From: Glossina fuscipes
Lineage: Eukaryota; Arthropoda; Insecta; Diptera; Glossinidae
Assembly (NCBI RefSeq): GCF_014805625.2
Contig: NW_023998464.1
Span: forward strand, 1 to 64,000
Direction: 5' to 3'
DNA length: 64,000 nt
The position numbers and the translations under genes were made by a program. Under the pieces are notes generated by a model. It ran no database searches. It was not told the DNA's origin and saw only the letters and a program-made list of their open reading frames with translations. How positions within the stretch are numbered: position 1 is the first letter of the stretch; each line of letters begins with the position of its first letter. Shown here piece by piece: positions 49,641 to 59,855 of this stretch.

Positions 49641-51039
49641 CACTACAGACGTGATCAACTATGACCTATCCGCACCCGCGAGTCTTACGTGACGTGAGGC
49701 GGTCCAAGAGGAATAAAGCTGTATTGCCGAACTGACGGTACACAAGTTTATTCTTAGTGTTTCCTGGAATAAGAAGGACATCGTGCGTCATAATCTGCTC
49801 CAACCGGGCCAGGCTTGATAGTTCTCCGCTTAAATAAACATAAGTGAACATAACTGAGAATGCATTTGTATCGCCCATAAAGAAATATGTTTTTTTAATT
49901 CGGTAGAGCAATGCAGGCTACGATGCAGATGTGTTTGACTTCTGGTGCAAAACGATATAACCTTTTTATTCAGCTACCGTGATATCTTCATTCGCGCTAA
50001 GTAAAACCAACTGTTAGTAAAATATGAGAAACAAGATGACCGATAATGTTGTTGGATTAGCACCGTAGCTCTTTAAGGAATAATTTAACTTAACACTCCT
50101 GGAAAATTCATTATTTTATCGAAACGGTTATGTTCATGACATATGACTTTTTCAATGCTTCGGAAATTCCCCAAGTTTCACCCAAAGTTTCCTTTAAAAA
50201 ATAAATTATTGAGAAGAAACGATTGTTTATTAAGACTATAAAGTATTTCATATAATCACATAAAGCTAAAATAAATCGATCGCTTATTATCAAAAGCATT
50301 TAAATGAAATTCCTTTGTGTATTGTTTACTTAAAGGCACTGTGTTTATAAACGCAACCGTAAAAGCAATTTCCGTTTTATTCCTTATAATAAAAACTTTA
50401 TGACGATAGTTAACCTTATATTAAGACTTTCAAACTTCGCGTCTGTCTTAGCATAGGACAATAAAAACAATTGTCACGTTTGGGAAAATTCGATCAAAGC
50501 TAAGGTTGACGTGCAAGTGGTCGAAGATACTAAAGTTAAAACGAATGTCCATCAATTGTTAGTAATGATAGACGAATTAAATTGAAGTAAAAATGCATTT
50601 TTCTAAAGCTAAACGATATGCGAAATATAAAATTTCTTTTTAAATTGAACAGAAGAAGCACAAATATGAGTGCAGGAAGGAAAACAACAAAAAGGAATTA
50701 TTGCGACGTCTGTTGAAACAACAAAAACTGTTTGAAAAAATCTTACCGATGGAGTAAACAGAAATCTGTGCAACATTTCTTATGTAAAGCACTGTACATG
50801 AATTGACGAAAGCAAGTTGCAAGGCTACTTGTGCTTATAATGTCATAGATTTCAACGGAGAGATCGTAGAAATCGTTGCTTAATATTTATGAATACTTCC
50901 GCCTTTATGCACGTGTGCAGTCTTCGATTAAAAAATAATAAGCAGCAAAAACATATCACAGCATGCGTCTCACCATTAAATACCCTACCACACTTTGTTT
51001 GATATAGTTATTCACGTGAATGATCGAAAAATCAATGGG
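49641..51039. other. Intergenic DNA, no gene seen
   Basis: AT-rich with short domainless frames. Confidence 0.4.
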
Positions 51040-51303
51040 ATCCGAATCAGTTTTTTATTTAGCGCTTGCTCCAGCTTTGGCCAAAATACCAAATTTGATC
51101 AAAATATTTCAAAAATTGTTACTTGCAGGCTAAACACAAAAAGATAAAACAGACAGACAGACGGACAGAGAAGCTTCAGTTTCGATTCAATTCAGAATCA
51201 CTTTCGATATAATAAAAAGTGAGATTATGTTAAGTCCTTCTGGGTATTGAATACATCCGCACTTCCTTAATATACCCTTGTATCGCAAGTAGTGTAGGGT
51301 ATG
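51040..51303 (+). mobile_element. Helentron/DINE-like repeat, best preserved copy
   Basis: The body TTGGCCAAAATACCAAATTT is followed by the core ACAGACAGACAGACGGACAG with AGAAGCTTCAG. Next come AGTCCTTCTGGGTATTGAAT and the tail TTCCTTAATATACCCTTGTA with TCGCAAGTAGTGTAGGGTAT. The order of blocks is the same in the copies at 7.9, 34.8 and 46.5 kb. It is non-coding and assigned to the Helentron/DINE group by resemblance. Confidence 0.6.
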
Positions 51304-52496
51304 AAGAACGTGAAGAATGAAGAGTAAGAGAAGTCCTTATCAAATTTTTTTCAAGGTTGTACGAACTCTTACTTAAAGCACATATATGTTATAGTCAAAG
51401 TCATCAAAGTAGCTGTTATATCATCGCGTTGTCGTCAATCGCAACAATTTCGTCATTGTCTTTCCACATAACTTTCTCAAATTGCCGATCTATCGTAGAC
51501 GTTTGAATTTCATAAACAACGTACGATATTTTTCATAAATTCAATCTTTGTTTACGATGATGTCAATGGCAGCATATATACATGTATACTGTCTTTATAT
51601 AACGGCAGGTGCTTTCTAGGTATGAATTTACGTATGAATTTTGTCAATGTATGACGAAAGGATATATTTTTTTATGCGCTTAATAGTTGCTTTGTCCCAT
51701 CTAGTGTAGATGGGACAACGTAAATTTCCAAAAAAAAAAACAAAGGTTGTCTTTATAATGTCGGCATTTTTTCCCAGCCCAATGGTTCATTTGTTAATTT
51801 CTAACTTCACAAATATAGAGACAGATGTCTTTAGAAAGCATTTATGTTAATTTAAAGATAGATTTGTCGTTGTTGGGCGATGAGAGAGTTTTTAACTTTT
51901 CTTGCAAAAAAAAAGTTGTGACAACATTTTCAGTCTTTGCTATAAATATAAAATAAAAATTAATACACATTCTTGTCATTAAAGATAATAACATCCTTGA
52001 ACATAATTCTTCATTTAGTTTCTTTCTATTCCAAAAAATTTTCCAAAAATACTTTCATTTTCAAGCACTGAGTGACTTTCCGTTTTAAGCAAAATCTTTT
52101 AGGTAGAAGGAAAGCATGCATATAAGCAGATGTCACTGCAATATAATTAAAAGTATTATTTTCGGGAATTACGTTTTACCTTAGAACAAACACATTGAAA
52201 GAATTAAGAAATGAAGTGATTCTTCTTAATCTTTAAAGGCATTCGCCTTAGTTCGCGTTTCTAAGAAAAAATATTAAATACGCTCTTAACGATTGTTCAG
52301 CGTATTTCACTGTCGTAAACATTTCTCATATTCAGGATTTTCCGAAAGACAATTAACCGGTAAATATTCAGTTTAAGGCATAAAACGCGGATCTCTAACA
52401 GCAAAAGCAGCTGACACCAAATTTACGCTAAAAGTAATTATGTTCTGTCCGTCAGCATTTAGGTAACAAGTAAAAAAAAATTGTATTCTTAGCTGC
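51304..52496. other. Upstream spacer of RING gene 2
   Basis: AT-rich. No gene seen. Confidence 0.45.
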
Positions 52497-52509
52497 TATA
52501 TATATATAT
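52497..52509 (+). promoter_or_regulatory. TATA-like tract of RING-H2 gene 2
   Basis: A TATATATATATAT tract lies about 40-50 bp before the ATG at 52548 and could act as a TATA box giving a very short 5' UTR. It is also a microsatellite, so the role is uncertain. Confidence 0.35.
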
Positions 52510-52547
52510 GTAGGTGGCCGACTATTGAGTTACCATTTAGATTAAAT

Positions 52548-52931
52548 ATGTTGAAACGTTCACACGCAACGATCGTTGCTGATCGCGATTTGTTTAACTT
52601 AAAATCAAACGATATGGACCATGATAGCAAAGGCGATATTGTCAATGTTTTGTGGGGTTTTATTGATAGATTTAACTCTTTTTTGGAGAAGACAAATCAT
52701 ACGGGGTATGATGCACACGTAAACGATCTCCGTTTTAAAGCAAAAAAAATGCTACATGTACTTTTCGATATCTTGATACGAACAATTGAAACGTGTCCGG
52801 TGTGTTTGGACGGTTACAATCCGGAACACGATATAAGTATGTTGCGTTGCAAACATTTCTTCCATAGTGAATGTGTAGAAGAGTGGCTAAAAATTAAGCG
52901 TACGTGTCCTTTGTGTCGAAGCTGCCTTTGA
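52548..52931 (+). CDS. Small RING-H2 finger protein 2, probable E3 ubiquitin ligase
   Basis: A single-exon protein of 127 residues with a complete C-terminal RING-H2 finger: C83, C86, C101, H103, H106, C109, C120 and C123. The spacing is 2-14-1-2-2-10-2, the same as in the genes at 11.6 and 59.4 kb. V85 and W113 stand at E2-contact positions and CPLCR closes the finger, which ends four residues before the C-terminus. The N-terminal 80 residues (start MLKRSHATIVADRDLF) match no family I know. They contain an amphipathic stretch near 62-80 (RFKAKKMLHVLFDILIRTI) that may form a helix. The ATG at 52548 is the first in frame and the TGA is at 52929-52931. Two overlapping AATAAA signals (53334-53345) are followed after 15 bases by a genomic A16 tract, suggesting origin by retroposition. 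The reading frame is intact. Confidence 0.87.
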   Translation: MLKRSHATIVADRDLFNLKSNDMDHDSKGDIVNVLWGFIDRFNSFLEKTNHTGYDAHVNDLRFKAKKMLHVLFDILIRTIETCPVCLDGYNPEHDISMLRCKHFFHSECVEEWLKIKRTCPLCRSCL

Positions 52932-53333
52932 TTTCACCAACTCAAAATGGATTGGTGAACTTTGAACTTGGTGGAAGAGGAGAAACCAGTCAAATACCAT
53001 GTACACGGGCGTCCTCCGCTTGGCATGGTTAATTCGTTCCGTACTGCATGGAGACCGTGTTCTACGAAACTTTTTTTTATTTGGTTATTTAAGCGAAACA
53101 ATCATATGGGGTAACATAATTCCAACTAAAGTCAATCAACGTTATCGAACTCGAGCCTTAAAGTGTAAAATTTTATTATGAAATTTCTCTTCAAATGAAA
53201 TTCGTGTTAACGAAAAAGTTTTCGAAAAAAAACGAATTTTGAACAACATCATGATGAAGTACAAAAATAATTTTCGTTAAATATTACACCTAATGTACAT
53301 TGTTTTTTTTCAAACTCCTGCTGCTAACAATAT

Positions 53334-53376
53334 AATAAAAATAAAAGCGAGAATCAGTTGAAAAAAAAAAAAAAAA
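53334..53376 (+). terminator. Poly(A) signals followed by genomic A16 tract
   Basis: AATAAA occurs at 53334-53339 and 53340-53345. The A16 tract at 53361-53376 lies where cleavage and polyadenylation would occur. An encoded A tract at that position is a hallmark of a reverse-transcribed mRNA copy. This places a 3' UTR of about 430 nt after the stop of RING gene 2. Confidence 0.5.
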
Positions 53377-53561
53377 CATAAGCGGATTATAAAATCGGTT
53401 TATAAATATTTACAAATTTTGTATTGCATTGTATCGGAACCGTGCTTGCTAAGCGGGGAACGCCCGTATAGTATAACATAGTAGGCTTAAGACTTGTAAA
53501 TTTTTTATGAATAAAGTTAAGTTTTCCAATGAAATAAAAAGAAAATTGCACAAAAAAAAAA

Positions 53562-53756
53562 CTACATTAACAAAACTGCATTTTCTTTAACTTGAGATCG
53601 CCTTGCAAGTATGGAAGCAGTTATTTGCCGAGCTTCGTGGGCATGTTCTCTAATGCATCTTGCGACCAAGCAGTAAGTTTCAAACTGTTCGCGCAATCCT
53701 TCTGGTTTCAGGTATGGTCTCACTTTGCGGCGTCTACTGTTGCGATCAACAGGCCT
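53562..53756 (-). other. Possible terminal exon on the minus strand (unidentified)
   Basis: 64 codons stay open on the minus strand to TAG at 53562-53564, bounded upstream by an in-frame TAA at 53757-53759. The product is rich in Arg and Glu: RPVDRNSRRRKVRPYLKPEG, then LREQFETYCLVARCIREHAH, then EARQITASILARRSQ. An AG acceptor preceded by a TACTAA-like branch sequence stands at its upstream edge, but it has no pyrimidine tract. No AATAAA follows. The plus strand is also open (53592-53867), so this is weak. Family unknown. Confidence 0.2.
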
Positions 53757-55063
53757 TTATTTAGTATTATAATACCAGTGCTTGCAAGTTCGAATATTCC
53801 AAACACGTTTTTTTCTTCATGTCAAACCTTTCTTAGATTAGTAAATATAGTGTTTCATAGCTTGTAAGGCGAAAAGCTATTTTCGAGCAACAGCCACTCT
53901 TAAGGTTATTAAAATGATTTTTTGAATTTCCGTTTATCTCATGGATCGATCGTGTATATGTTAAGATCACGTTTTTCTCCTAAGCATAATAATATCTTTG
54001 TAAATGTAAAGAAAAACAAGTGAAAACATTGTAGTGAAGGTAGGCCGACTATTAAATACCCTACACCACTTTAGATAGAGGAAAAAATATATTTAATGTA
54101 GCATGCATTACTGACATTCATGTGGGGCTATGTATGAAAGATAACGTAAATGCATGGTTGATGATTACGTTTAAAAACAAACCAAGATAGATCAAATGAA
54201 TGCTGAGATGAGGAAAAAATTGCGCGAAAGCATGGCGAACTAAACGATGCTTGAGTGCATTTTCTACCTCTATTTTTAATATCATTAAATCATCAACTTA
54301 CCTCACACACTCAAGTAACTAATAGCTTACTGACACAAGGTTAGAATCAAATTCAAGTTTTTATTTTATAACTATAAAAATGATAATTATTATCATAAAA
54401 AGTGTGCTGATAAAAGAGAGACATATGTTTATTGTGACATTTTCATGTCATCACGTCACCATCCTCATATACGTATGCACAAGAATGTTTTATTCCTTGT
54501 TTAAGGTCAAATGCTTTAGTTAATTTTTAACGAAAAATTCTTACTTTTCTTTGAGACAAAAATTCATTCATCATCTGGTGACATGTGGGCTAATTTCCTT
54601 CCTTTAGTAACCATATAATATTCCACATATATAGATAAACTTAAAAAAACCTGTCACCCATTTTAGTTCTGTGCCAAGAGAAAATAGATTTTTAGGTTAA
54701 CTTATTTTAAGTCGTCCTTATGCATGCGCTCTTTGCTGTGAACATTTTTTCGTTCCATATTATCTCAACTTTTACTTTCACAAAATAAAACCCTGAACAT
54801 CATTTTACCTCTTTATATTTGTAAATTACCCACTAGCGCCAACTCATTAAGGATTTTTAAAACAAGCAAAAAGATAAAAATGATATGAGGACAAAATAGA
54901 AAAATCTTTTCAGCGCATATGTGTCATGCAATGAGAAACTTGAATGCGGTGCATATGCGTTTGCATTTGCAGTTTTTCCGAGAGAAGTTAAAAATTTGGT
55001 TTACCTTTACAAACAAAAGTTTTGAATGCAGGAGGACTTTATTTATTCGTATAATTCCATGAG

Positions 55064-55459
55064 TTAAAAGATGGTACATGATGATGTCGATGATGATGAT
55101 GATGATGTGCTGTCACAATCGCCAATTCGCTGTGGCGCAGCCTCTTCAACAGGAGCTTTAATGCTGGCATTTTCCCAACTTGCTCGAAGATTGCCAATGT
55201 GCGACCAATGTTCAGAAAGGGTGATCTTATCGATCTTGAAATAAACAACTGAGATGTATTCCACATGGGAAATATTGTCAATCAAAATCTGACCAAATAT
55301 TTAGAGTCCACTGGGTTAATTAACGATTAATAAAATGGCTTCCGCACAAGTCGGTCCACTGGTGTCTTAATGTCCTACCTCATCGAAAAGAAGAAACCGG
55401 TCTATCTGCCGCTTTGACGAAAATAAGACCTCTCTGCTGGATATCTCAAGGAGATACAT
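55064..55459 (-). CDS. Two-exon gene candidate with CAAX-like C-terminus (unidentified)
   Basis: Exon 1 runs from ATG at 55457-55459 to a GAG|GTAGGA donor at 55379/55378. The intron is 55289-55378 (90 nt, typical for flies) and ends ATTTGGTCAG. Exon 2 is 55288-55064, TAA-terminated. Both sides are phase 0, giving 101 residues. Exon 1 starts MYLLEISSREVLFSSKRQID. Exon 2 contains SEHWSHIGNLRASWENASIK, a serine run encoded by a TCA repeat, and the ending CTIF. A C-a-a-X ending with Phe is a possible geranylgeranylation site. AATAAA on the minus strand (55038-55047) lies about 17 nt after the stop. Phase-matched splice sites, intron length and poly(A) signal together support a gene. I recognise no domain. 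The plus strand here is also partly open. An upstream minus frame ending at 55445-55447 (contains INAFVERFLRKLDINQ) may be an older, frameshifted part. Confidence 0.33.
55079..55109. repeat. GAT/ATC trinucleotide repeat
   Basis: An ATGATGATGTCGATGATGAT-type trinucleotide tract. On the minus strand it codes the serine run of the exon candidate, or a histidine run in another frame. Confidence 0.9.
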
Positions 55460-58165
55460 TAAGTTCCGCTTGATTTATATCGAGTTTCCTTAAGAACCGC
55501 TCGACAAAAGCGTTGATTTTCAGATTTGATTCAAAGGAATTTCACTTAAAATCAGGAGCACAAGAAGGTTCTTTTACTTTTTTTTTCTCCCTTCTTGGCG
55601 TTTATCGACGGGAAAATCAAAAAATTAACGAAAAAGTAAACAATAATTAATTGACCCGTTAGTGGAGAATTGTAGATAAGGGAAAGAACAAGTGGTATCT
55701 ATCATTCGTATTTTTCCAAAGGCAATGAGACTTAGCTTGCAAGTTCGAATTTATAGTTAAACCTAAACAGAAGATAATTCTCGAGAATTAAATGGTGACG
55801 CAAAAAGAAGAAGCAAATTAATTTCGCGGTTGAGTCATTTAAGCGCGAAGAGTCGTGTACATCTCGTAAGAGTAGATAAATTAATATTTATGAGCCTACG
55901 CAAACAAGGCAAATAAACTATGACTTCAATTCCATGCAAGAAGGCCCGAAGCAAACAGCTAGAACTGCTCCTGAACATTAGCAAAAATCATAAGCCTTTG
56001 GACATAAACGTGCACGTTGAGTGACTTATTTTTAAATTCACATTTCTATCAGCTACACTGCCTGCCGTAGAGCCGCTTAAATTGAGCATTCCTCGTGGAA
56101 ACGACTGCGGTGTTGCCATTTTTTAATATTTTTCGAAAAAATGTATATAATTTTTTTGACACTCCTAAAGTTGCCTAGTGATCTCCTCGAATATTGTTAT
56201 TGCGCTATTTTTCATTCCACCCCATTGCTTGAATAGAAATAGAACGACAGTACTCTACTGAATATATTATCGTAATAATTAAATAAATTTTCATCACAAA
56301 TTATTATAATTTTTACCCTGTTCAATAAAAAAGAAATCATTAAAATAGGAGTGGTTCGAGTTTCAAAAAATTCACCAAAACCTGTAAAACTTGAGCAACA
56401 TTAAGCCGTAATGGTGCAGAGTTTTAGTTCGGTTGACTTATGCTAGTTGTATTGCTATCACAATATTTATGTAATTGTCACATATAACAAGATAATCTTA
56501 TACTAAATCTCTTGCGTAGCTTGCCGCTCGATTTGTTCATTACTAATTATTACTAAAATTAATTTAATATTTTGTCTTTTTTTCGGTTCGAGTTATGAAG
56601 TCGTGCCAGTTCGTACCAAAGTTATTTGACTAACTTAGAGTAAACAACGTATCCCCACACACACGCCATAGATCTCTAGCAGAAAATAAACAAGGCAATC
56701 TAAAATGCGAAGTAGTTCGCTTATATTGCAATGCTTTCTGCCTTTATTTCAGGATTCTCGTGAAAATTAAATTCAGTTCAGTTTTTATTGGTCAATGGAA
56801 ACGTGTTGACTTTTTCATCCTTTTGAACTTTGCAAAGTTATAATGTAATTTGTTTATACACACTTATATGCGGAGATTTCGTAAGCATCCTTGCCAAGCA
56901 GTACAAGACTGCATCGATGAGTAGATTCATAATAACATATTCACGTATATATGTGATTGTGTAGGTTTTTCCCCCTATACACAGAACGATTGCGTAAAAG
57001 TGTATCTTATTAGGCGCATGAAATTTATTTGAGAGCACATATTCGAATGTACGGTGTGCTCCCATAAAATGGTTTATTAGTTTGAAAATGAAATTGAAGT
57101 TACTCTTGACTCTTAAGCATCTGGAAATTCTTTACAAACGCTGCTGCACTCTCATCTTTGACATCATCGCTGGGTGCGTACGATTGATACTAAAGTTATA
57201 AAAATTTTAAATTATAAATGCACTACAATTTTTTGAATAGAAAGTTACATTCATATTTCATTTTCGTTTTCCAAGGCTTCATCTCTCAAGTACGAGATGG
57301 GGGTTCGGCTGACATGATATCTATAATTGCATTCAAAATTCATGAATATTGAGTGAATGTAATAAAGCACAGAAGATAGAAAATAGTTTTTCATCACTCA
57401 TTGCTTCTTCTGCATCCATAGTAAATGCAATAAATCCACTTATCCGTACTGTATTTCAATTACATTTCCATATATACTACAACTCGCTTTCATATGCACT
57501 TCTTGCTCTTTTGAGACAAGAAATCGTGCCAAGGGCAAACACTTGTAATCAATGTCATAAACATAAACACGCACGAGAATTACTCTGATTGTGTTTTCTT
57601 ATCGCTATTAATGTCTGTATGTAACTCTCTTCATAAATTTGCAATGCATTACTGAAATTTATATAAAATTAATTAAATCGTTACTGCAATAATTTGATTT
57701 TCACGCCTCTTCGTTCTTTCATTTATTATAAGTACAAATAAGTAAAAATTGGGTTAATTGCTCTTATCAGTCAATGATCCCCGTAAGGGAGGATTAAATT
57801 GATTATAATGAGTATGCTTTATAATGCAACTTTTGCAAATGAAAATGTCGCGCAAAGCTGACCGTTATGTTCTATTAGTACTTACACTGCTGCATCATGC
57901 ATTCAAAGATTGCTGTACAAATGTGCTCAGTAGCAAGGTACAAGTTGCTTTCCAATTGGCGTCCTAGACGTGAACACAAAACAAATTATCTTGTAGTTGG
58001 TAGTCAACGAGATTAATGGTCTAAGATCATTCAAATGCCTAGGTTTTAAACGATATCTTTATTTTCTTCGATTTGCTCTTTTAGCATTTAACAATTCTAA
58101 TATGTCCGACTCGAAAAAATCCAGGAAAAGGGTTTAAAGATACCGGATGCAAATAAGCGAATAAC
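55460..58165. other. Intergenic DNA, no gene supported
   Basis: 55.4-56.1 kb is GC-richer with open frames on both strands. The rest is AT-rich. No domain was recognised. Confidence 0.4.
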
Positions 58166-58195
58166 CTCTTTCTCTTTCTCTCTCTCTCTCTCTCT
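58166..58195. repeat. TC dinucleotide microsatellite
   Basis: CTCTTTCTCTTTCTCTCTCT continuing as TC units to about 58195. Confidence 0.9.
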
Positions 58196-58635
58196 GTAAA
58201 AGTCCATTAAGTCATCAATTCTCACTAAGAACTTCCATAAACATATCTTGGCCTTTTAGAAGAGAATATGGTTGGTTTCTCAGTTCCGAGTTCGGGCTTT
58301 CAATATCAAGTGAACTGAAAGGGAATTAACCGCTTAGGGCAAAAGCTACCAAAAGCTGAAACTAACGATGATGTCATCTTTTGCACGAATTGGCGGGATT
58401 CGTTAAAATTGTGAAGCAAGCATGAAATGCAAAACGGAGAAGTTACTTAAACCATATTACGCTCATAGGCCAAAAAGACTTTACACCTGTGTTTAGCTTT
58501 TGATGATGTCCAATTACTTTTTCACCAATTAAAAAAAACTGTTTCCAATAGCGTTCACCTTTGGACGAAAACCTTGTCATGCAGTCATCGAAGGCTCTCC
58601 GAAATTCCGACAAGTAGATTGAACACAACAATACA

Positions 58636-58760
58636 GCAGACATGCCTAGATCGAATCAGAAAGTGAATCTGATCGGTACAATAAAAGGTGGATCTCTCTC
58701 AACTCGTTCTGCTTGTTCCGTATATCCTGTACTAAAGCGGTGTAGGATATCATTGAATTC
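58636..58760 (+). mobile_element. DINE-like repeat fragment
   Basis: CAGACATGCCTAGATCGAAT, then CAGAAAGTGAATCTGATCGG, then a short middle and TATCCTGTACTAAAGCGGTG followed by TAGGATATC. The first block matches the GACGGACATGCTTAAATCG core of the 30.0-kb and 48.7-kb copies. It is diverged. Confidence 0.4.
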
Positions 58761-59440
58761 ACTAAAAAAGGGTTATGGTGTGTATGACCAGAGAATGCTT
58801 TCTATTTATTTTCTGCGGATTTTTTCTAGCTACTTGCTACTTATCCTTTAAATAAATATAAAATGACTTAATTTAAAAGCGATGTCACTTCAATTAAAGT
58901 CAACTTTGTGAGGCTTCGTCAGTATGATCGTAAGATCATCTCTTTTCTTTAAATTATTTTCAAAAAGAAATTGTTTCATAGTTCCATGGTTCCACATTTT
59001 TTTAGATCTCTATAGCAATGTTCGCTAAACATGATATGAGAATGTAAGTAAGTACGTTCGTATAACAATTCTTGGAAAGTAGGCCATGAGTTACTGTTTA
59101 ATAACAGTGGCAATGATTTTCTATTTCCTTATACTTTGTGTTTGGGATTTAATTAGAATTTGTTAAACACTAGGACGAGTTGTGTGGGATTTTTTCTCAT
59201 TTATTATAGAAATTCCCGTAAATCAAATTAACCTAGAAAGATAAACTAAAGTATATATGTTCTTAGGTGTAAGAGGTATAGATGGTGTTCAAAATTAGCA
59301 GAGGTAGGTGCATTTAAAGAAAGTTTTGAGGTAACATCTTCACAAGAGGCAAAATAACTTAAAATAAATACACAATGGAACCAAGTTTTTAATGTGCTCA
59401 TCTTTTCCTCGGGAATTGCACGGCGCACGTGGCGGTTTTG

Positions 59441-59761
59441 CTATTCTATTCTATCACTTAGACGCTGCCGGCATATAGGACAAGTGAGTTTAAACTGTAG
59501 CCACTTATTTACACAGAAGGCGTGGAAGTCATGATTGCAAGGCAGCTTACTTATTATTTCATCGCATTGAAAATCGTTTAGACAAATAGAGCAGACTTCC
59601 TCACCACTCTCTTTCGGCTTATAGTTGAAATTACGCAACATATTTACATGATTTTCGAAATCCTGGCGTCTTAACTCGGCTACTAAATCCTCGATATCGA
59701 GAGATCTAACTGTTCCGTGGACTTCGTTTAAACGAATTCTCAAGCGTTGCGCATAACTCAT
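59441..59761 (-). CDS. Small RING-H2 finger protein 3, probable E3 ubiquitin ligase
   Basis: A single-exon protein of 106 residues with a complete C-terminal RING-H2 finger: C57, C60, C75, H77, H80, C83, C94 and C97 (spacing 2-14-1-2-2-10-2). I59 and W87 are at E2-contact positions and CPICR closes the finger. The N-terminal half (MSYAQRLRIRLNEVHGTVRS, then LDIEDLVAELRRQDFENHVN) is charged and probably helical. It shares no clear similarity with the N-termini of the other two RING genes. The ATG is at 59759-59761 and TAG at 59441-59443. A TATAAAAG box stands about 87 bp upstream. An AATAAA on the minus strand at 59200-59205 is a possible poly(A) signal. It likely acts as a ubiquitin ligase; substrate unknown. 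Confidence 0.88.
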   Translation of the reverse strand: MSYAQRLRIRLNEVHGTVRSLDIEDLVAELRRQDFENHVNMLRNFNYKPKESGEEVCSICLNDFQCDEIISKLPCNHDFHAFCVNKWLQFKLTCPICRQRLSDRIE

Positions 59762-59847
59762 AATAATTAAGTTTAATTCGTGGACGTGCTGGCACTTCAG
59801 TTGCTTAGAATGGAATGTATAATAATTACTGGATTGGCAGATTATAG

Positions 59848-59855
59848 CTTTTATA
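59848..59855 (-). promoter_or_regulatory. TATA box of RING-H2 gene 3
   Basis: On the minus strand TATAAAAG, a canonical TATA box, lies 87 bp upstream of the ATG. It would place the start site near 59820 and a 5' UTR of about 60 nt. Confidence 0.55.

Noticed and set aside
55039..55281. Minus-strand frame with a histidine run
   Set aside because: The His run is only the trinucleotide repeat read in another frame. The overlapping frame ending CTIF has better splice and poly(A) support.
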